Source: Lunularia cruciata (Eukaryota > Streptophyta > Marchantiopsida > Lunulariales > Lunulariaceae). From it: DNA of 64,000 bases. The notes beneath the pieces are model-generated. The model saw only the letters and a program-made list of their open reading frames with translations. It was not told the origin of the DNA and ran no database searches. Both the position numbers and the translations under genes were made by a program. This document shows positions 1-11,678 of this stretch, one piece after another. Each line of letters starts with the position of its first letter. The stretch's first letter is position 1. The DNA lies in contig OX419758.1 of the NCBI GenBank assembly GCA_948567375.1, forward strand, positions 20,031,001-20,095,000, in the 5' to 3' direction.

Positions 1-1500
1 CATATTTAAGAGAATGAGTAATCACTCTTTCCAAAACTACGTCTCTAACCATATGCCACTATCACCTCATCATCTCTTACAAGGATAGAACATGATAGAA
101 TAGAAATTAACAATTGCTAAACTGTAAATGCCAAATCCAAAAAACAATAGAATTATTCTGACTTCCGATAAATGAGAATCCCAAGTTCTCTAAACTCTCG
201 TGCAACAATAGTGAGATGAGCTGCGTTCTATATGTGTTAAAGGTCGTGTGAGTGGACAAATTTGTCCTGATACCTATACTGGCTATAGATACCTTACTTG
301 TACTTTTGGTCTTCTTGAACGAGGGGAACTTATAGCACAGCTTACGGCCTGAATCTAGGGCGACTTTACCCGTAAGTAGAAAGATCTGTATTAAGATGTT
401 GCGTACGGTGCATTCCCCTACTTTAAGGTCCAGGCCTTGGTTGTATTGTACGTTCATTCGTCGTGGCTCCTACTCGTGATTGCTCCTACTCCGGTCTGGC
501 CCCCACCACATATGTACGATTTTGACTCGACGTCGCCTTCTACACCGTCGAGTATGATTGGACTGTGAACGTTCAACAATGAACCTTTCAACAACACACC
601 TTGTATCCATCATATATCCGGACGGTAAGTCAAGCCTTCCATCCCAGCTGGGGTATCACGTCCAGTACGGTACTTTTGTATACCATACAGGGGTCCCTGA
701 GCTGTGATGTGGCATTAAGCACGGACAGGACTACATGCAACATACGCTGGTTCCTGAGCGGTGATGTTGCATTTAGCATGCACAGTACTACAGAGCACGT
801 ATCGGTAAAGATGCCAACAGCCAAATCGTAAGGATATACGGCCGGTAAAGAGGATTACGCTGAAATTGCGCTTTTCTTTGTCAGAATTAAACGATTTATT
901 GATAATCTTATATTATTTTCCAAAAAGAATAATATCTCTACTTCTGCAGGAATACTGAGCAGAAATTCCCTGCAGCGAAGATATTTGAGCTATAGATATA
1001 GGAAAATAAATATCTGTGTGCTCGTTTATTGCCTTTTAATTTATTCAATATGTAACAAATCTACATACAATATATACAGATAAAGAAATTAAAATTAATG
1101 AGAATGCTTTGAAAAACCTAGTCCACAATTCGGTGGTGAATGAGACATAATGAATGACATTCGTACCGTATTTCTTGAAAGAAATCTTTCTTTAAATACT
1201 CATCAAAGGTCTACCCGTCGTTCTCGTTATCCTATTTGCCTCGCGTTACCTTTCTGAAAAAGAATGTAAGACGAAGAATCCTTTCGAGTTTGGACCACAG
1301 CCTTTCTCTTTTTCGCTCTATGATGCAGGCAGCCTTTTGGAAGAATATGTCAGTCCAAACGTAGGAATGGGAGGACCTCAAGTTTACAATAAGAGTGAGA
1401 TAGATACTACAGAGCTATACTAAAGAAGGATTTACTTTAATAAAACCTTCAGATAGCTTCTGGGGTAACAACAACATATGAGTGACTGACAGATTTTGTA
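1..1500. other. low-copy DNA, no gene recognised
   Basis: An ATG-started open frame of 116 codons lies on the minus strand at 107-457. It matches no family I know and has no clear domain. A 76-codon plus-strand frame at 601-831 contains an imperfect internal repeat (a segment near 695-730 resembles one near 750-785). Neither is supported as a gene. I see nothing else that I can name. Confidence 0.3.
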
Positions 1501-1508
1501 GTAATAGA

Positions 1509-1680
1509 AATGGAAGTGATAGTCACTCATATGACAGTGACAACAACCTCAGCATAAATCACATTATTACTGGTTAATAGTGCTATGATGTAATTCTAGA
1601 GATGGGAGTGATAATCACTCCTACAACAGTGACAACAACCTCGGCATAAAGTACATTACTACTGGTTAATAGTGCTACTC
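1509..1680. repeat. two-unit tandem repeat, period 92 bp, with palindrome
   Basis: Two diverged units, about 1509-1589 and 1602-1680, share the core gtgacaacaacctc at 1537 and 1629, followed by a similar tail ending ctggttaatagtgct. Each unit starts with a dyad. In the second unit this is a perfect 17-bp palindrome, GGAGTGATAATCACTCC, at 1605-1621. Confidence 0.8.
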
Positions 1681-1689
1681 GTTAATAGT

Positions 1690-3240
1690 GGTATATGTCA
1701 TTAATGTACCCTTACGAATTTCTTCTTGTATAATGGTTTCTTCTTTATAATTCCTTATGTATATGATTTATTTTATGCATCACATATATTAATGGTGTTT
1801 GGTCTTGAACCTCTTCATACAAGATAAAAGTCGCACATACTTAGAAAGCTTATAATTAAATTCAACATTGGGCTGTCAGGTCTAACTGTAGGTCAGTCGG
1901 ACCACGTAAACTTCGGAGCTTACGTAGTCGATACAAGTGGATACAGCACAGCTCGATAGTTAGGTGTACTGGTCCACCTAATCGCGTAATCCATGCATAT
2001 TGATGATGCTTTAGAATTTATTAGGTTAGATCTACATATGTTGCGGGTGAAGGTCCACGAGCTCATCAAGAACCAACAAAGGAGGATATATATTATAACT
2101 TTGATCAGTTTAATTTTGTATCCATTTACATTTTGGGTTTTCTGGCAAACATTGTGTATAGGGTATGTCTTTCCTGGAATGAGATTATCAACTAGTTAAT
2201 CACCTGCTATATGTTCCTCACAAATATATTCAAGACAGTAGGTCTTATTTGGGCACAATCTATCCTTTAAGACCCTCTTGTGATATCAAGTTCCGAGAGT
2301 CGTATAATAAAGCTTTGTATAAAAAAGAACTCCTTTACACTTGTGATCGTCCTTAAACTGTGAAAGACTCTAGACCCTTTTTTTTTTTAAGATATAGTAA
2401 TTTTTAAAGAAATCCTTTTTCTATAAATAATTGGTATAAAAAATTAATTTGATCTTTATATACTTGATAATGGACTGCCATTAATGGAGTTTCTTGTGGT
2501 TTTAAACTGACATACGCTGACTAAAACTCAAGTATTCAGTTCAGTAGGTGAGTTATTCCTTGATTTGTAACATCATCCGCCAAGTCCCATCTTGGATGTA
2601 CTCCCCTTTTCAAATTTTATTTTAAGAGCCTGAACAAAACTATTACCTCTAGTTTAGTTTACTTTTATCTTCGTTATTTTCCTTCTGAAGAGATAATGAC
2701 ATGTATCAAGTTTACTTTTCAAGATCACTCAATTTTATAACAACTAATGAACCTATTGTCTTTTTAGAAAGTCATAAATGTTTCACGTTGTAGATAAAAA
2801 TTAAAAACTCATCATATCAATTATCTCTATATATCTTAAATCTTAATGGATGAAATCCTAACCAAATTTGGAAATGATGTTAAAAATTATTATTTTGAGA
2901 TTACTTTATCTTATCATTGATCATATCTTTAACTGGTAAAACATGTAATGAAAATCTGTGTTTTTTTTATTGAATCTTAATCCTTCCCACATCTAAAGTG
3001 TTAAAACCTTTGTTAGTACACTATAATCCGTGACTCAATCTTCTTTTTTTATCATTTAAGTTTCAATTTTTATTAAAATGTCAACATTTATTTAAATTAA
3101 AATTTCTTTTTCATGGAACCGACCTGACAACTAAACATGTACCATGCGAGTACTCCAATATCAAGGAGGGGGTATGGAAACTTTTGAGACAAGGGTTTGT
3201 CGATAGTGTGCAAATGTTAAGGCAAAAGGACACCTCGATA
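1690..3240. other. AT-rich intergenic DNA
   Basis: A 68-codon plus-strand frame (1993-2199) has one hydrophobic stretch but no recognisable family. From about 2380 to 3120 the sequence is strongly AT-rich with stops in all frames. No gene or element identified. Confidence 0.35.
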
Positions 3241-3245
3241 GTACA

Positions 3246-3692
3246 GTAAATGGAGATTATCTTGCTATCATGCAGCTGTGGTTTTCACTCTGTTACAGGC
3301 ATAACTGCGTCAGAAGCATCTACGTAGTATATGCCCCCTTGATGTTCATCCACCGCCGCGACATATCACCGATACCAGTTTTACATCCAGAGAGCACACG
3401 CGGTGGAAAGTGAGCCTGGTTTGTCAGAAGTTGGGCCCGATATCGGAACGTACTTAACCGGGATGCGTACTTAATCGGGAGGTTACTGTAAATGGAGATT
3501 ATCTTGCTATCATGCAGCTGTGGTTTTCACTCTGTTACAGGCATAACTGCGTCAGAAGCATCTACGTAGTATATGCTCCCTTGATGTTCATCCACCGCCG
3601 CGACATATCACCGATACCAGTTTTACATCAAGAGAGCACACGCGGTGGAAGGTGAGCCTGGTTTGTCAGAAGTTGGGCCCGATATCGGAACG
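3246..3692. repeat. direct repeat, 205 bp x 2, period 242
   Basis: Copy 1 at 3246-3450 and copy 2 at 3488-3692 differ at only about three positions by eye (for example gcccccttg against gctcccttg). They are separated by a short linker containing two cgtacttaa-type motifs. The high identity implies a recent local duplication. No coding content recognised. Confidence 0.92.
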
Positions 3693-3859
3693 GACGTTGT
3701 ATCCCTGGTACTCTGTACATGCTTTCAAACGTTGAGCCGTCGTTGCCACGTTGGCTGGATGGACGTACGTGATACAAAACGAGGTGGGCAAGCTCTATCC
3801 ACCCAAGATTTAGGAGAGTCAATTAGATTATTATGGCATGCCATCTGCGGTTAAAAATA

Positions 3860-5980
3860 GGAAACAAAGATGGAGACTACTGTAGTTTTGTTTTACCACA
3901 TATATTTCCATTTTTCTTGTAATCAAAAGTGTACTGCAAGATAGCATCATGGACACCACTCTAAGTTCAATATGTCTAGTGATCGCAATATTGTTTCTCA
4001 CTTATGGTCCTGTCCATAATAAAACCGTCCGTCTGTAGTTAAAGTTTTTGGCTCTCTAGACATTTCCCAAGTCGAGAGAAGCACCAGAGTCTTTACAAAA
4101 GCCTTTCATGATTCCAAATTTGGTCGAATCAGTAATGTGCCGCAGAAAGTTAGTTAGGGCTTCCTCTCGTTTTTCACTACTGAAATGGACGGACCCTAAA
4201 TTTGATCTAGTCGCGGACGGCAAACATAGTCAGGTCTGGAGGACAGACAAGAACGGACGAGATGCCCAATCCTCGGGTGCTGTCCTGCATATTGGATCCT
4301 TGCTGGACGGATAAACGAAACCCAAGACGGTTGTAGTACACAACACCGTCAAAAGCACAAAGGACCGTCAGCACAGTCAAACACAGAAACGAACGTCGAC
4401 TGACACGAGCGACTTTACCGTAAGACTCTCGGCTTGGCAACAGAGCACCGTATTTTCCCGGCCGGTCCATCAAAACTACAACGGCGCCACAAGGAGTTGA
4501 AGGAATTGCCGTGGTCATCCAATGCGGGCTTCCTTCCTTGTTTGCAGCCGCGGCTCCCGTCAGGGCCTCCGCTGCCACGTAGAGCTAATCTGCGCCTTCT
4601 TCCACCCCGAATCTTCGCCTTTGGATGCCTCATGCGGCATCTTTCACCGTCCGATTTAGAGCTGCAGGTTAAAACGCACGACAGTAGTCATTCCTCAGCG
4701 GATGTGAATTCACAACTCGACAACGACGGAAGTGGAGGGAATTGCTGGAGCAAAAGGGAAGTGTATCGCATAGACTTCGAATTTGCTTCGAGTGGAAGGC
4801 ACCAATTCCTTGGGAGAGAGAGGAGGAGGAGGAGGAGGGGGAGGAAGGAAGGAGACGAAGAAGTAAACCCTGTGTCTCCCTTTCGTAGTAGATATACTGG
4901 TTAATTATCGTTTGGTTTCACAGCTTTCGTCGGCCTTGTCACCGGCCATCTTTCATCAAGTTTCGGGCCGAGAACAGAAGGTATTGAGATCTGGTCCACT
5001 GCGTCGTTGATTACGAGCAGTGAGCAGGGTCTGGGTTTTGTCGATGGATTGATTGAGTTTTTGCTGTGCTTGAAGATGAGGAGGAATGATCAAGTGATGA
5101 TGAACGAGGTTGAAGAGACTTATTGATGAAGCAGGGATGTACGTCAGGCTTGAGAATGAGATGAGTGTGGTTGATAAGGAACAGTGTTACAAAGCGGTCC
5201 AATTGCAGGGCCTGGTTAATGTAATTGCAGTTTTGTTGGTAATGAGAATTGAGAGCTTTATTCTTGTTTCTTGGGAGCGTATGAATCTGGAGAGCAACAA
5301 CTGGTCGTGGTACTAGGGGGCGGAATGAATGACATACAATTGATAGGAAAAGAGAGTCCGAAGGACAATACCGTCACTATCTACGTAGTTCCGTCAGGGT
5401 CTGTTTAGTATGCTTCTCCTCGCAGGTTATTATTCAACGTGGAGTTCTAGGTAATGGGATGATGTGGTGGGAGGACTGCTGGTATGTGAGGCTGGATCTA
5501 TCAGAAAAGCTTGCCAATTGAGTTCTTCTTTTGTCTGTACTGCCACTCTGAAGGGGTCCTCGTTAATTTGTTCATGTCTATGACAATTTACTGGATGAGT
5601 CTGCACTATACGAATGAACCAGCAGATCCTGTCGAGATCTTGATTGTTTTGATCAAGGCGAAATATATGATTATGGTGTCGCTCTGAATAGAAGCATAAT
5701 CTTCCTATACCTCCGTGAGAGAAGGTACAGGAAGGTTGAACGTTTGTTAATGACTGTACGCAGGGGACTTGATGAAAGGCTTCCGAACAGGATCCGGACT
5801 GTTTATTTGTTTCTACATGCTTTTATTAAAGTTATAAAGAGATTGTTAGAATGGAGCCTAAAGCACTTGACTTTTATACGGATGCAGAGTGAGGAGATCG
5901 TCAAGATCAGCAGATCACGCTTTTGGCAGCGGAAGAACTGACTATTGTTGAAGGCAGACAGCAAAAGCGACAAGCACTTC
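3860..5980. other. region upstream of the ATG8-like gene
   Basis: GC-richer DNA from about 4200 to 4900 carries overlapping open frames on both strands, none with a recognisable domain. A purine-rich (GGA)n-like tract lies at about 4810-4850. A tract like this could be part of a promoter or leader. An AG at the end of cttttggcag near 5930 could be a splice acceptor of a 5' UTR intron for the ATG8-like gene, but no matching donor was identified. Confidence 0.3.
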
Positions 5981-5983
5981 AAA

Positions 5984-6370
5984 ATGGGAGAAAGCGAGTT
6001 TCTGTTCAAGCAGACAAACAATCTCGAGAGCAGGCAAGCGGAGTCTGCTAGGATATTGGAGAAGTACCCAGACAGAGTCCCTGTGATAGTGAAGAGAGCG
6101 GACAAGAGCAGCATCCCCGACATAGACAAGAAGAAGTTTCTGGTGCCAATGGACCTGGCAGTGGGACAGTTTGTATTCGTCATCCGGAAGAGAATGAAAC
6201 TGACGCCAGAAAAGGCAATCTTCGTATTCGTGAAAGACGTCCTGCCCCCTACCTCTGCCATGATGGCACAGATTTATGACGAATACAAAGACCAGGATGG
6301 TTTTCTCTACATGACGTATAGTGGAGAGAACACGTTCGGATCTTTGCAGGAGGATGTAATTATCAGCTGA
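5984..6370 (+). CDS. ATG8: ATG8-family ubiquitin-like autophagy protein
   Basis: Encodes 128 residues in one exon. ATG8 is conjugated to phosphatidylethanolamine by ATG7/ATG3 and decorates autophagosome membranes, where it recruits cargo receptors. Family signatures in order: EKYPDR (27-31 region), [10 protein letters not shown] (46-55), [11 protein letters not shown] (60-70), EKAIFVFV (76-83), and [11 protein letters not shown] ending at Gly119. Gly119 is the expected ATG4 cleavage site and leaves a nine-residue tail, SLQEDVIIS. The ATG at 5984 has a good context (aaaATGG), and an in-frame TGA at 5939-5941 with no ATG between excludes a longer start. Oddities: plant ATG8 genes normally have several coding introns and this one has none. 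The docking-site Tyr of DKKKYLVP is Phe, and the N-terminus is atypical. An old functional retrocopy is possible, but no poly(A) remnant is visible. Confidence 0.93.
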   Translation: MGESEFLFKQTNNLESRQAESARILEKYPDRVPVIVKRADKSSIPDIDKKKFLVPMDLAVGQFVFVIRKRMKLTPEKAIFVFVKDVLPPTSAMMAQIYDEYKDQDGFLYMTYSGENTFGSLQEDVIIS

Positions 6371-8380
6371 AGAAGGCGTTTTGTACATATCCGTATATAT
6401 GATGATCGTGAGGCCTTCTCGAGATTTCCAAGAGGACATGGAACACAAACAGGAATCCTCTTCTTTCTCCTCTACAGATGAACATACTGTCCTTGTACAT
6501 TGTGTGTATAGATAGACATGGAATAGATCACATTGCCCTCAGAGATTCCCCCCTTCCCCCTTAGGCGCATTAGGATTTGGCATTCGGAGGTTCAGGTCTC
6601 TCCATTGCTGTAACCATGCGAAGAGGACGGGAAAGGCTACAGAGCCCTGTATCGATTGAATCAAAGGTCTCGCTTTCTCTTCTACCTTGACGACCGGCAG
6701 CAAGCTCTGGTGTTGTTCATCAATTGGATGTATAAGACTGAAGTGGATGGAGCGGTCAAGACATGGAATTTATAACCAGATGACATTATAAGACGAGAGG
6801 CCATTTTGAACTTTCTGTGAATCTTGTGAAAAGCCTTAAGAGTAGCGAGGTTAGAGGTGCGAAATTGAATCACTGTTTAAATTACCTGTACAATTCAGGA
6901 ACTGAATTATCGTTTTAAATCCTCTCGAATGGAAAGACTGGATAACAAGCGACGGCCGGTTCTCTTAATCTTTTTGCTGAGTTGTGGAAAGCTAAAGAGC
7001 AGAGAACTGAGAGGTGCGGAAGAACCTTACTTGTGCAGTTCTCTGTTCAGATGATGAATTAAGTTAATTGCCTAACACCAGCGGAATCATGGATGCATGT
7101 GTCTCATTTTCCCCTTTGAATGATTGAAGGTCGTGACTGAACGCAGGACGTTTCACGACCACTGAGATGCCACTGTTTTAGACAGTCTTTCTACTCTTAG
7201 CTCGTGTGGTGCAGAGTGGTTCAAAGTTTGATATCGGCGTTGCACTTCTTTCAGGTTTCACTAATGATCATTATGATACTATGGTCGGAACACAGATGTA
7301 ACACTATGATAAGAGGGTACGTACAGGACGACTTTCTGTTAATTGTTTAGATTTGTGACTGGTTGCCTCGTTTCTCGGGACCTTGCCCTACTTATTAGGG
7401 TTGAAGATGGTAAGTTATGCAGTATGTACCTGAGAAGTGGATAAGTGCAAACAGAACGGACCTATACAGTAGAAGCATTGTATTTTATAGGCATAAAGTT
7501 TAGCAGTCATTCATCTGGGAACACCGTGAGAAGTTACTGCTCAATCATTCTCGTATATTGAGAAGGAAGGCGAATCATACTTTGACGCAGAATGTGTCTG
7601 TTTCGATGAGTTCACAGCATTTACACACTAGACTTTGTAGGAGTCATTACTGAGGAGACATTGCACTTGGAGGACAAGTGGGGAAAGGAAGCTATGGAGG
7701 ATGTTCTACGGTACTACTTGTCACGGTACTAAAAACGACCAGACAAAGGTGTCCGGTCATGGAACTCACAGATGAATGCTCTGGCTTTCTTGTATGGATT
7801 GCTCGGTAGAATCTTTTGAGCTTCTTGCAAGGAGCTGGATACCCATCTGCACCAAAGTATACGTCTGGATAGTATGTTCCACGGCAGGTAGGGATTGGCT
7901 GGTCCCTGTCGCATCGCGAGTTTAACTGAGTACTTTAGCTGTTGTCTGTTCCCTCTCTTTCCTTTGTGAGGGGGCCGAAATGCTTAAAATCTTTTACTTT
8001 ACTTATAACAACCATCCATCATCTATGGTTTAGTTAGGTGTTATGACTCTTCTGAGTGATACTAGTCTGTCTAATTTCTCCGTGTAATTTCCCTTCTCTG
8101 GCCATATCTTTTCTGATTATGTATCACCCCGACTTCTCTGTGAGTACTACAACTCCTCTGCTTATTCATTAACCATGCTCTTGTGTAGATCATCTTGCCA
8201 GCGAACGTAAGTAAGTTCGAGGGATGCTGATAAAAGATGGATGTGAGTACGTGCTATAGATGAACTTCGTGACAAACTCTCATGATATATTGGAAGTTGA
8301 CAATTCAAGCGCAATAATTGAATTGAATGTGCTGTTTCGAATGAATGTGGATAAGCTACTAGGGCCGCCTCTCAGTATCT
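6371..8380. other. downstream flank of ATG8-like gene, nothing recognised
   Basis: Probably begins with the ATG8 3' UTR. Short open frames only (60-65 codons), none with a known domain. No repeats or transposon signatures were recognised. Confidence 0.3.
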
Positions 8381-9325
8381 CTATGTTCTAGCAGGAAGTC
8401 CTGTTCTGTAGTATTCAGGAAACGCTGCAGGAGTAATCAACACTATCCTCTCATTTGAAAGCTTTTGCATTATCTCCTCTGAAAGAAATGGATATTGATC
8501 AGGAAATCAGACCGCAAACGGGCAACTTTAAAGTATGATAAATTAGCACATAAATATGATCCTTCTCTTCAACAGAAACTGTACAGTGTTGCTGCATATT
8601 TTTCTTTCGTCTGCTATATTTGGTAAGGAGTAGGATACGTGTAAATTCGAAAGCTACCTGTGCATTGCATGAAACGGAAACTGTTTCAACTTTATCCACT
8701 CTATCTGTTACCTGAGGCAAATCCAACAAGCCGCTTGTTCAAAAGGAAGCCTCGAAGGTGCGAAGCACTGCATTCAACGGCAGTTGATTGAACATGTAGC
8801 AGCACACCTCTCTCTTCAAAGCATTGTACAGTGAGTTAAATTGAACGGAATAGTTTTTTAGACAAAATTGGCTTACAAGTGGGCTTTGTCTAGTGTGATG
8901 CATCCATACCTGCGTTCAGGTCCAGCATCAAGTAAGCGTAGTCAGCAAGATCTTCCACTACTGTATTATAAGGGGGGGAACTATGCATGTACCAGGATGA
9001 GAGTTCATTATGCAATTGGTCAACTTCGTTTTGGCCGAACTTCACTCCAACCTTCTGCGAAGTACTGACCTCAAGTACAGTAAGTGCAAGAAGAGCACCC
9101 ATTTGTCCCACTTCATCAACTTTCAGAAGACTAAGTCCACGTTTCATGATACTTCTGCACATCTGAAGAGGTCAATCCGACAAATGCTAATTTCATCAAA
9201 CACTTACAATCCACCAATGCAACAGTGAGCATTCTTTTTTGCTGCTGTGGACCTCTCTAGCATGGTATTCAAAAGATTTGGGCATATAGTTAAGAGTCGC
9301 TAAAACACCGAGGATTCTTGCCACA
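8381..9325 (-). CDS. candidate spliced gene, 3' exons, product unknown
   Basis: Four minus-strand exons join with consistent phase and GT-AG borders: 9325-9208, 9162-8910, 8807-8712 and 8478-8381, ending at TAG 8383-8381. Donors read ATT|GTAAGT, GCAG|GTATGG and TCAG|GTAACA. Acceptors read tctccag, cctcttcag, agagag and tttctttcag. The joined frame has about 187 codons without a stop. The largest exon is mixed hydrophobic/charged, with a segment VEDLADYAYLMLDLN near its end. I do not recognise the protein. There is only a faint, unproven resemblance in layout to the N-terminal part of class-3 lipases. The 5' end is not found. More coding-like stretches lie upstream on the same strand (10540-10369, about 10230-10170, about 10105-9930, and 11092-10950 starting with a hydrophobic signal-like segment), but I could not join them all. 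Confidence 0.35.
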
Positions 9326-11170
9326 CTGGAGAACAACACTTCTCAGACTTCTTGGTATTAGTCTTGTATACTTCCTTAAGATCAGTTTTCTCAATCAATC
9401 CATCCCAGCAAACAAACAGACAAGATCGATCATTTACAACTAGCCTTCATCCGTTGACACACTCAAGAGCTTCTGAAGTGCAACACGTCAGTAGTATAGC
9501 TCATGCAGTAAAGGAGTCTAGTCTTACTACCCTGATGAGCACACAAGGGTCAGGTTCATGACTCAATCACTGCTATAAGCAAGGTCGATTTGTGCATCCA
9601 CAAACACTCAACTTCATTGACCAGATCACCTTAAAGTCAGTGCTAACGTGAGCTTAAAAAACCATGGAAACATAAAACGAAGTAGAAGATCCTCGTGGGC
9701 ACTCGGCAAGGCTTCCAAGATCCAAAACACTACATGTTCCAAGAAGCACATGAAGTTAAACAGTACACGTATTCGAGAGAAGAAACACGCCATTACGCCA
9801 TTTTAAGGTCTGGGGAGCAATGCGAAGGTTCCCGTCTTGTCCAAGGACAGAACTTGAAGACGACTAAAGACTACCTGCAGGAGTAGCACTGATAAAACCA
9901 ACACCACATAGAGATGGCTCTCTCTTAGGTCAGAAGGAAATCTACGAGAACATAAGATGAAGAGCCAAGGGAGAACTGTGGTCGTATGCTTAAATCCAAG
10001 TCCCAGGGGACAAAATTCAATGCCGAAGGCTGTAGTCGATGCTTGAAGGAGAGCATTTCTTCATCGTTTCCCTTCAGGCAAATAGTCTTTTACCAACAGC
10101 ATTGCCAATACTGTCCTGATTCCTATCGTATATCTTCTTATATAAGAATTAAGAGTACACGTGCTGAGAAATGTTTACAAGAGGTAGCATCAGGATTCCA
10201 ATTGGGTTTAACCCGTATTTTGGTGCAATGGGGATGGGAACTGCGGGTAACCAAGAATGCTGTAGGGATGTGTAGGATGACTAACCTATCTAGAAGATTT
10301 TTCACGTTTCATTGGGAGTTCTTATGGTGGGCTCGAATCGAATGACTCGTAAGTTGATCTGAACTTACCATCATCATAGCTATTAGTGAGATTGGTATGG
10401 ACACGAACGAGTTCTCCGCATGTTTTCCGGTTGTCGAGAGTCTTTGCAAGTTTGCCCTCTCTATCCCCAGTGTGGATTGCCAGATCCAGATGGTAGCACT
10501 TGCACGCATCAAACTTCAAGAGACTGATGTCTGAATTCTGCTGTACTCATAGTTTTGGTGACCGCAAAAGATACATGTGACTCGAGTAGAACAAACTACT
10601 CAATGTTTGTGCTAAAGCTACAATGTCTTAAATTTGGAACAGCCACGATCAGCATCTGCATCGAGAACCGATCCATACCGAGAATACACGCTATCTACAG
10701 TCTTGGAAATTCCTCTGTTTTCTTGACATTGTTGTCATCAAGTGCGTTCCATTACACTGCTGAGCAATGAATGTGAATCAGGTAATAGCACCATCAGTGT
10801 CCGACTAGATGCCTCTGTCAATGTAGTGGCTAGTTGAGTCTCATGTATAATTCTAAACGATGGACCTGATTAGGGGAAAACTGGACTTTTTCCACATGAT
10901 CAAAGCAAGAATAGCTAGATAATCAAGTTTCATCCACGAAATTATTTTACTTCCCAACTTCCAGAGAAGATTGCAAGAATCTAACGGCCGTCTCGTGGAT
11001 GCTGCCGGCTTCGATAGCGTTGGTACATTGCCTTGAATCAAAACAGATGGGATGAAAAAAGCAAATGTGATAAGAGCTGCAAGGAAGAGCATCTCCCTTC
11101 CGAGGTATGCATCTTTCCTAATCACACATGAAGATCAATTCTCTTGTAGTTCTTTCTAGCTGCAGATTAG
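9326..11170. other. possible 5' part of the unidentified minus-strand gene
   Basis: On the minus strand a segment at 10540-10369 runs from acceptor gtacag to donor ATGATG|GTAAGT. It continues in phase into a stretch after acceptor cccgcag (about 10241-10180). At 11092 a minus-strand ATG opens a hydrophobic segment typical of a signal peptide or membrane anchor. These are suggestive of exons but no family is recognised. Confidence 0.25.
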
Positions 11171-11173
11171 TAG

Positions 11174-11359
11174 TATTGGGTTGGACTCTGTGTAAAATCA
11201 TGGACACGGATTAGTGGCCTAGAAGTGGACACGGATAATTAGCTTAGAATGCAAGAACAAGTCTTATATTGGGTTGGACTCTGTGCAAAATCATGGACAC
11301 GGATTAGTGGCCTAGAAGTGGACACGGATAATTAGCTTAGAATGCAAGAACAAGTCTTA
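11174..11359. repeat. near-perfect tandem duplication, 93 bp x 2
   Basis: Units 11174-11266 and 11267-11359 differ at one position by eye (gtgtaaaa against gtgcaaaa). Each unit itself contains a half-length repeat (tggacacggattagtggcctagaa / tggacacggataattagcttagaa), so the duplication is nested. Confidence 0.95.
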
Positions 11360-11678
11360 TACCTTTCTTTGTAAAGGTACTTATCTGGACGTAAGTAGTC
11401 AGACCAAATATGAAAGTAAAACATCCTGACGGAGATCAAGGTGAGAGATATTTCATGTGTAAGGATGTTCATTAATGTCTTCCTATGCTTCATGTGGTTT
11501 TTCCTCTGCCCCATGCAGAAAACAAATCCTGACCTGGATTAGCTCCAATGCAATTACACGTATTTGTTGCTACGAAAGAAAGAAAGAGGTTGAAAGGCAA
11601 CTGCGTAGAACAAATGAAGGATGGGAAGACCCCATCAAGCCATACAAGGGAGAGAAAAAAAGATAAAGTGGGGCTAAG

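Noticed and set aside
4207-4904. Overlapping frames on both strands in GC-rich DNA
   Set aside because: Mutually antisense, low complexity in part (Arg-rich from GGA repeats), no recognisable family and no clear splice structure.
5744-5941. 65-codon plus-strand frame just upstream of ATG8
   Set aside because: No domain, and it is closed by a stop before the ATG8 start. It could be leader sequence at most.
5942-6448. Minus-strand frames of 150-168 codons over the ATG8 gene
   Set aside because: Antisense shadows of the ATG8 coding sequence. No domain found.
9795-9870. DKTGT motif on the minus strand suggesting a P-type ATPase
   Set aside because: No flanking membrane segments, TGES or GDGxND motifs occur nearby, and the frame closes after about 23 codons.
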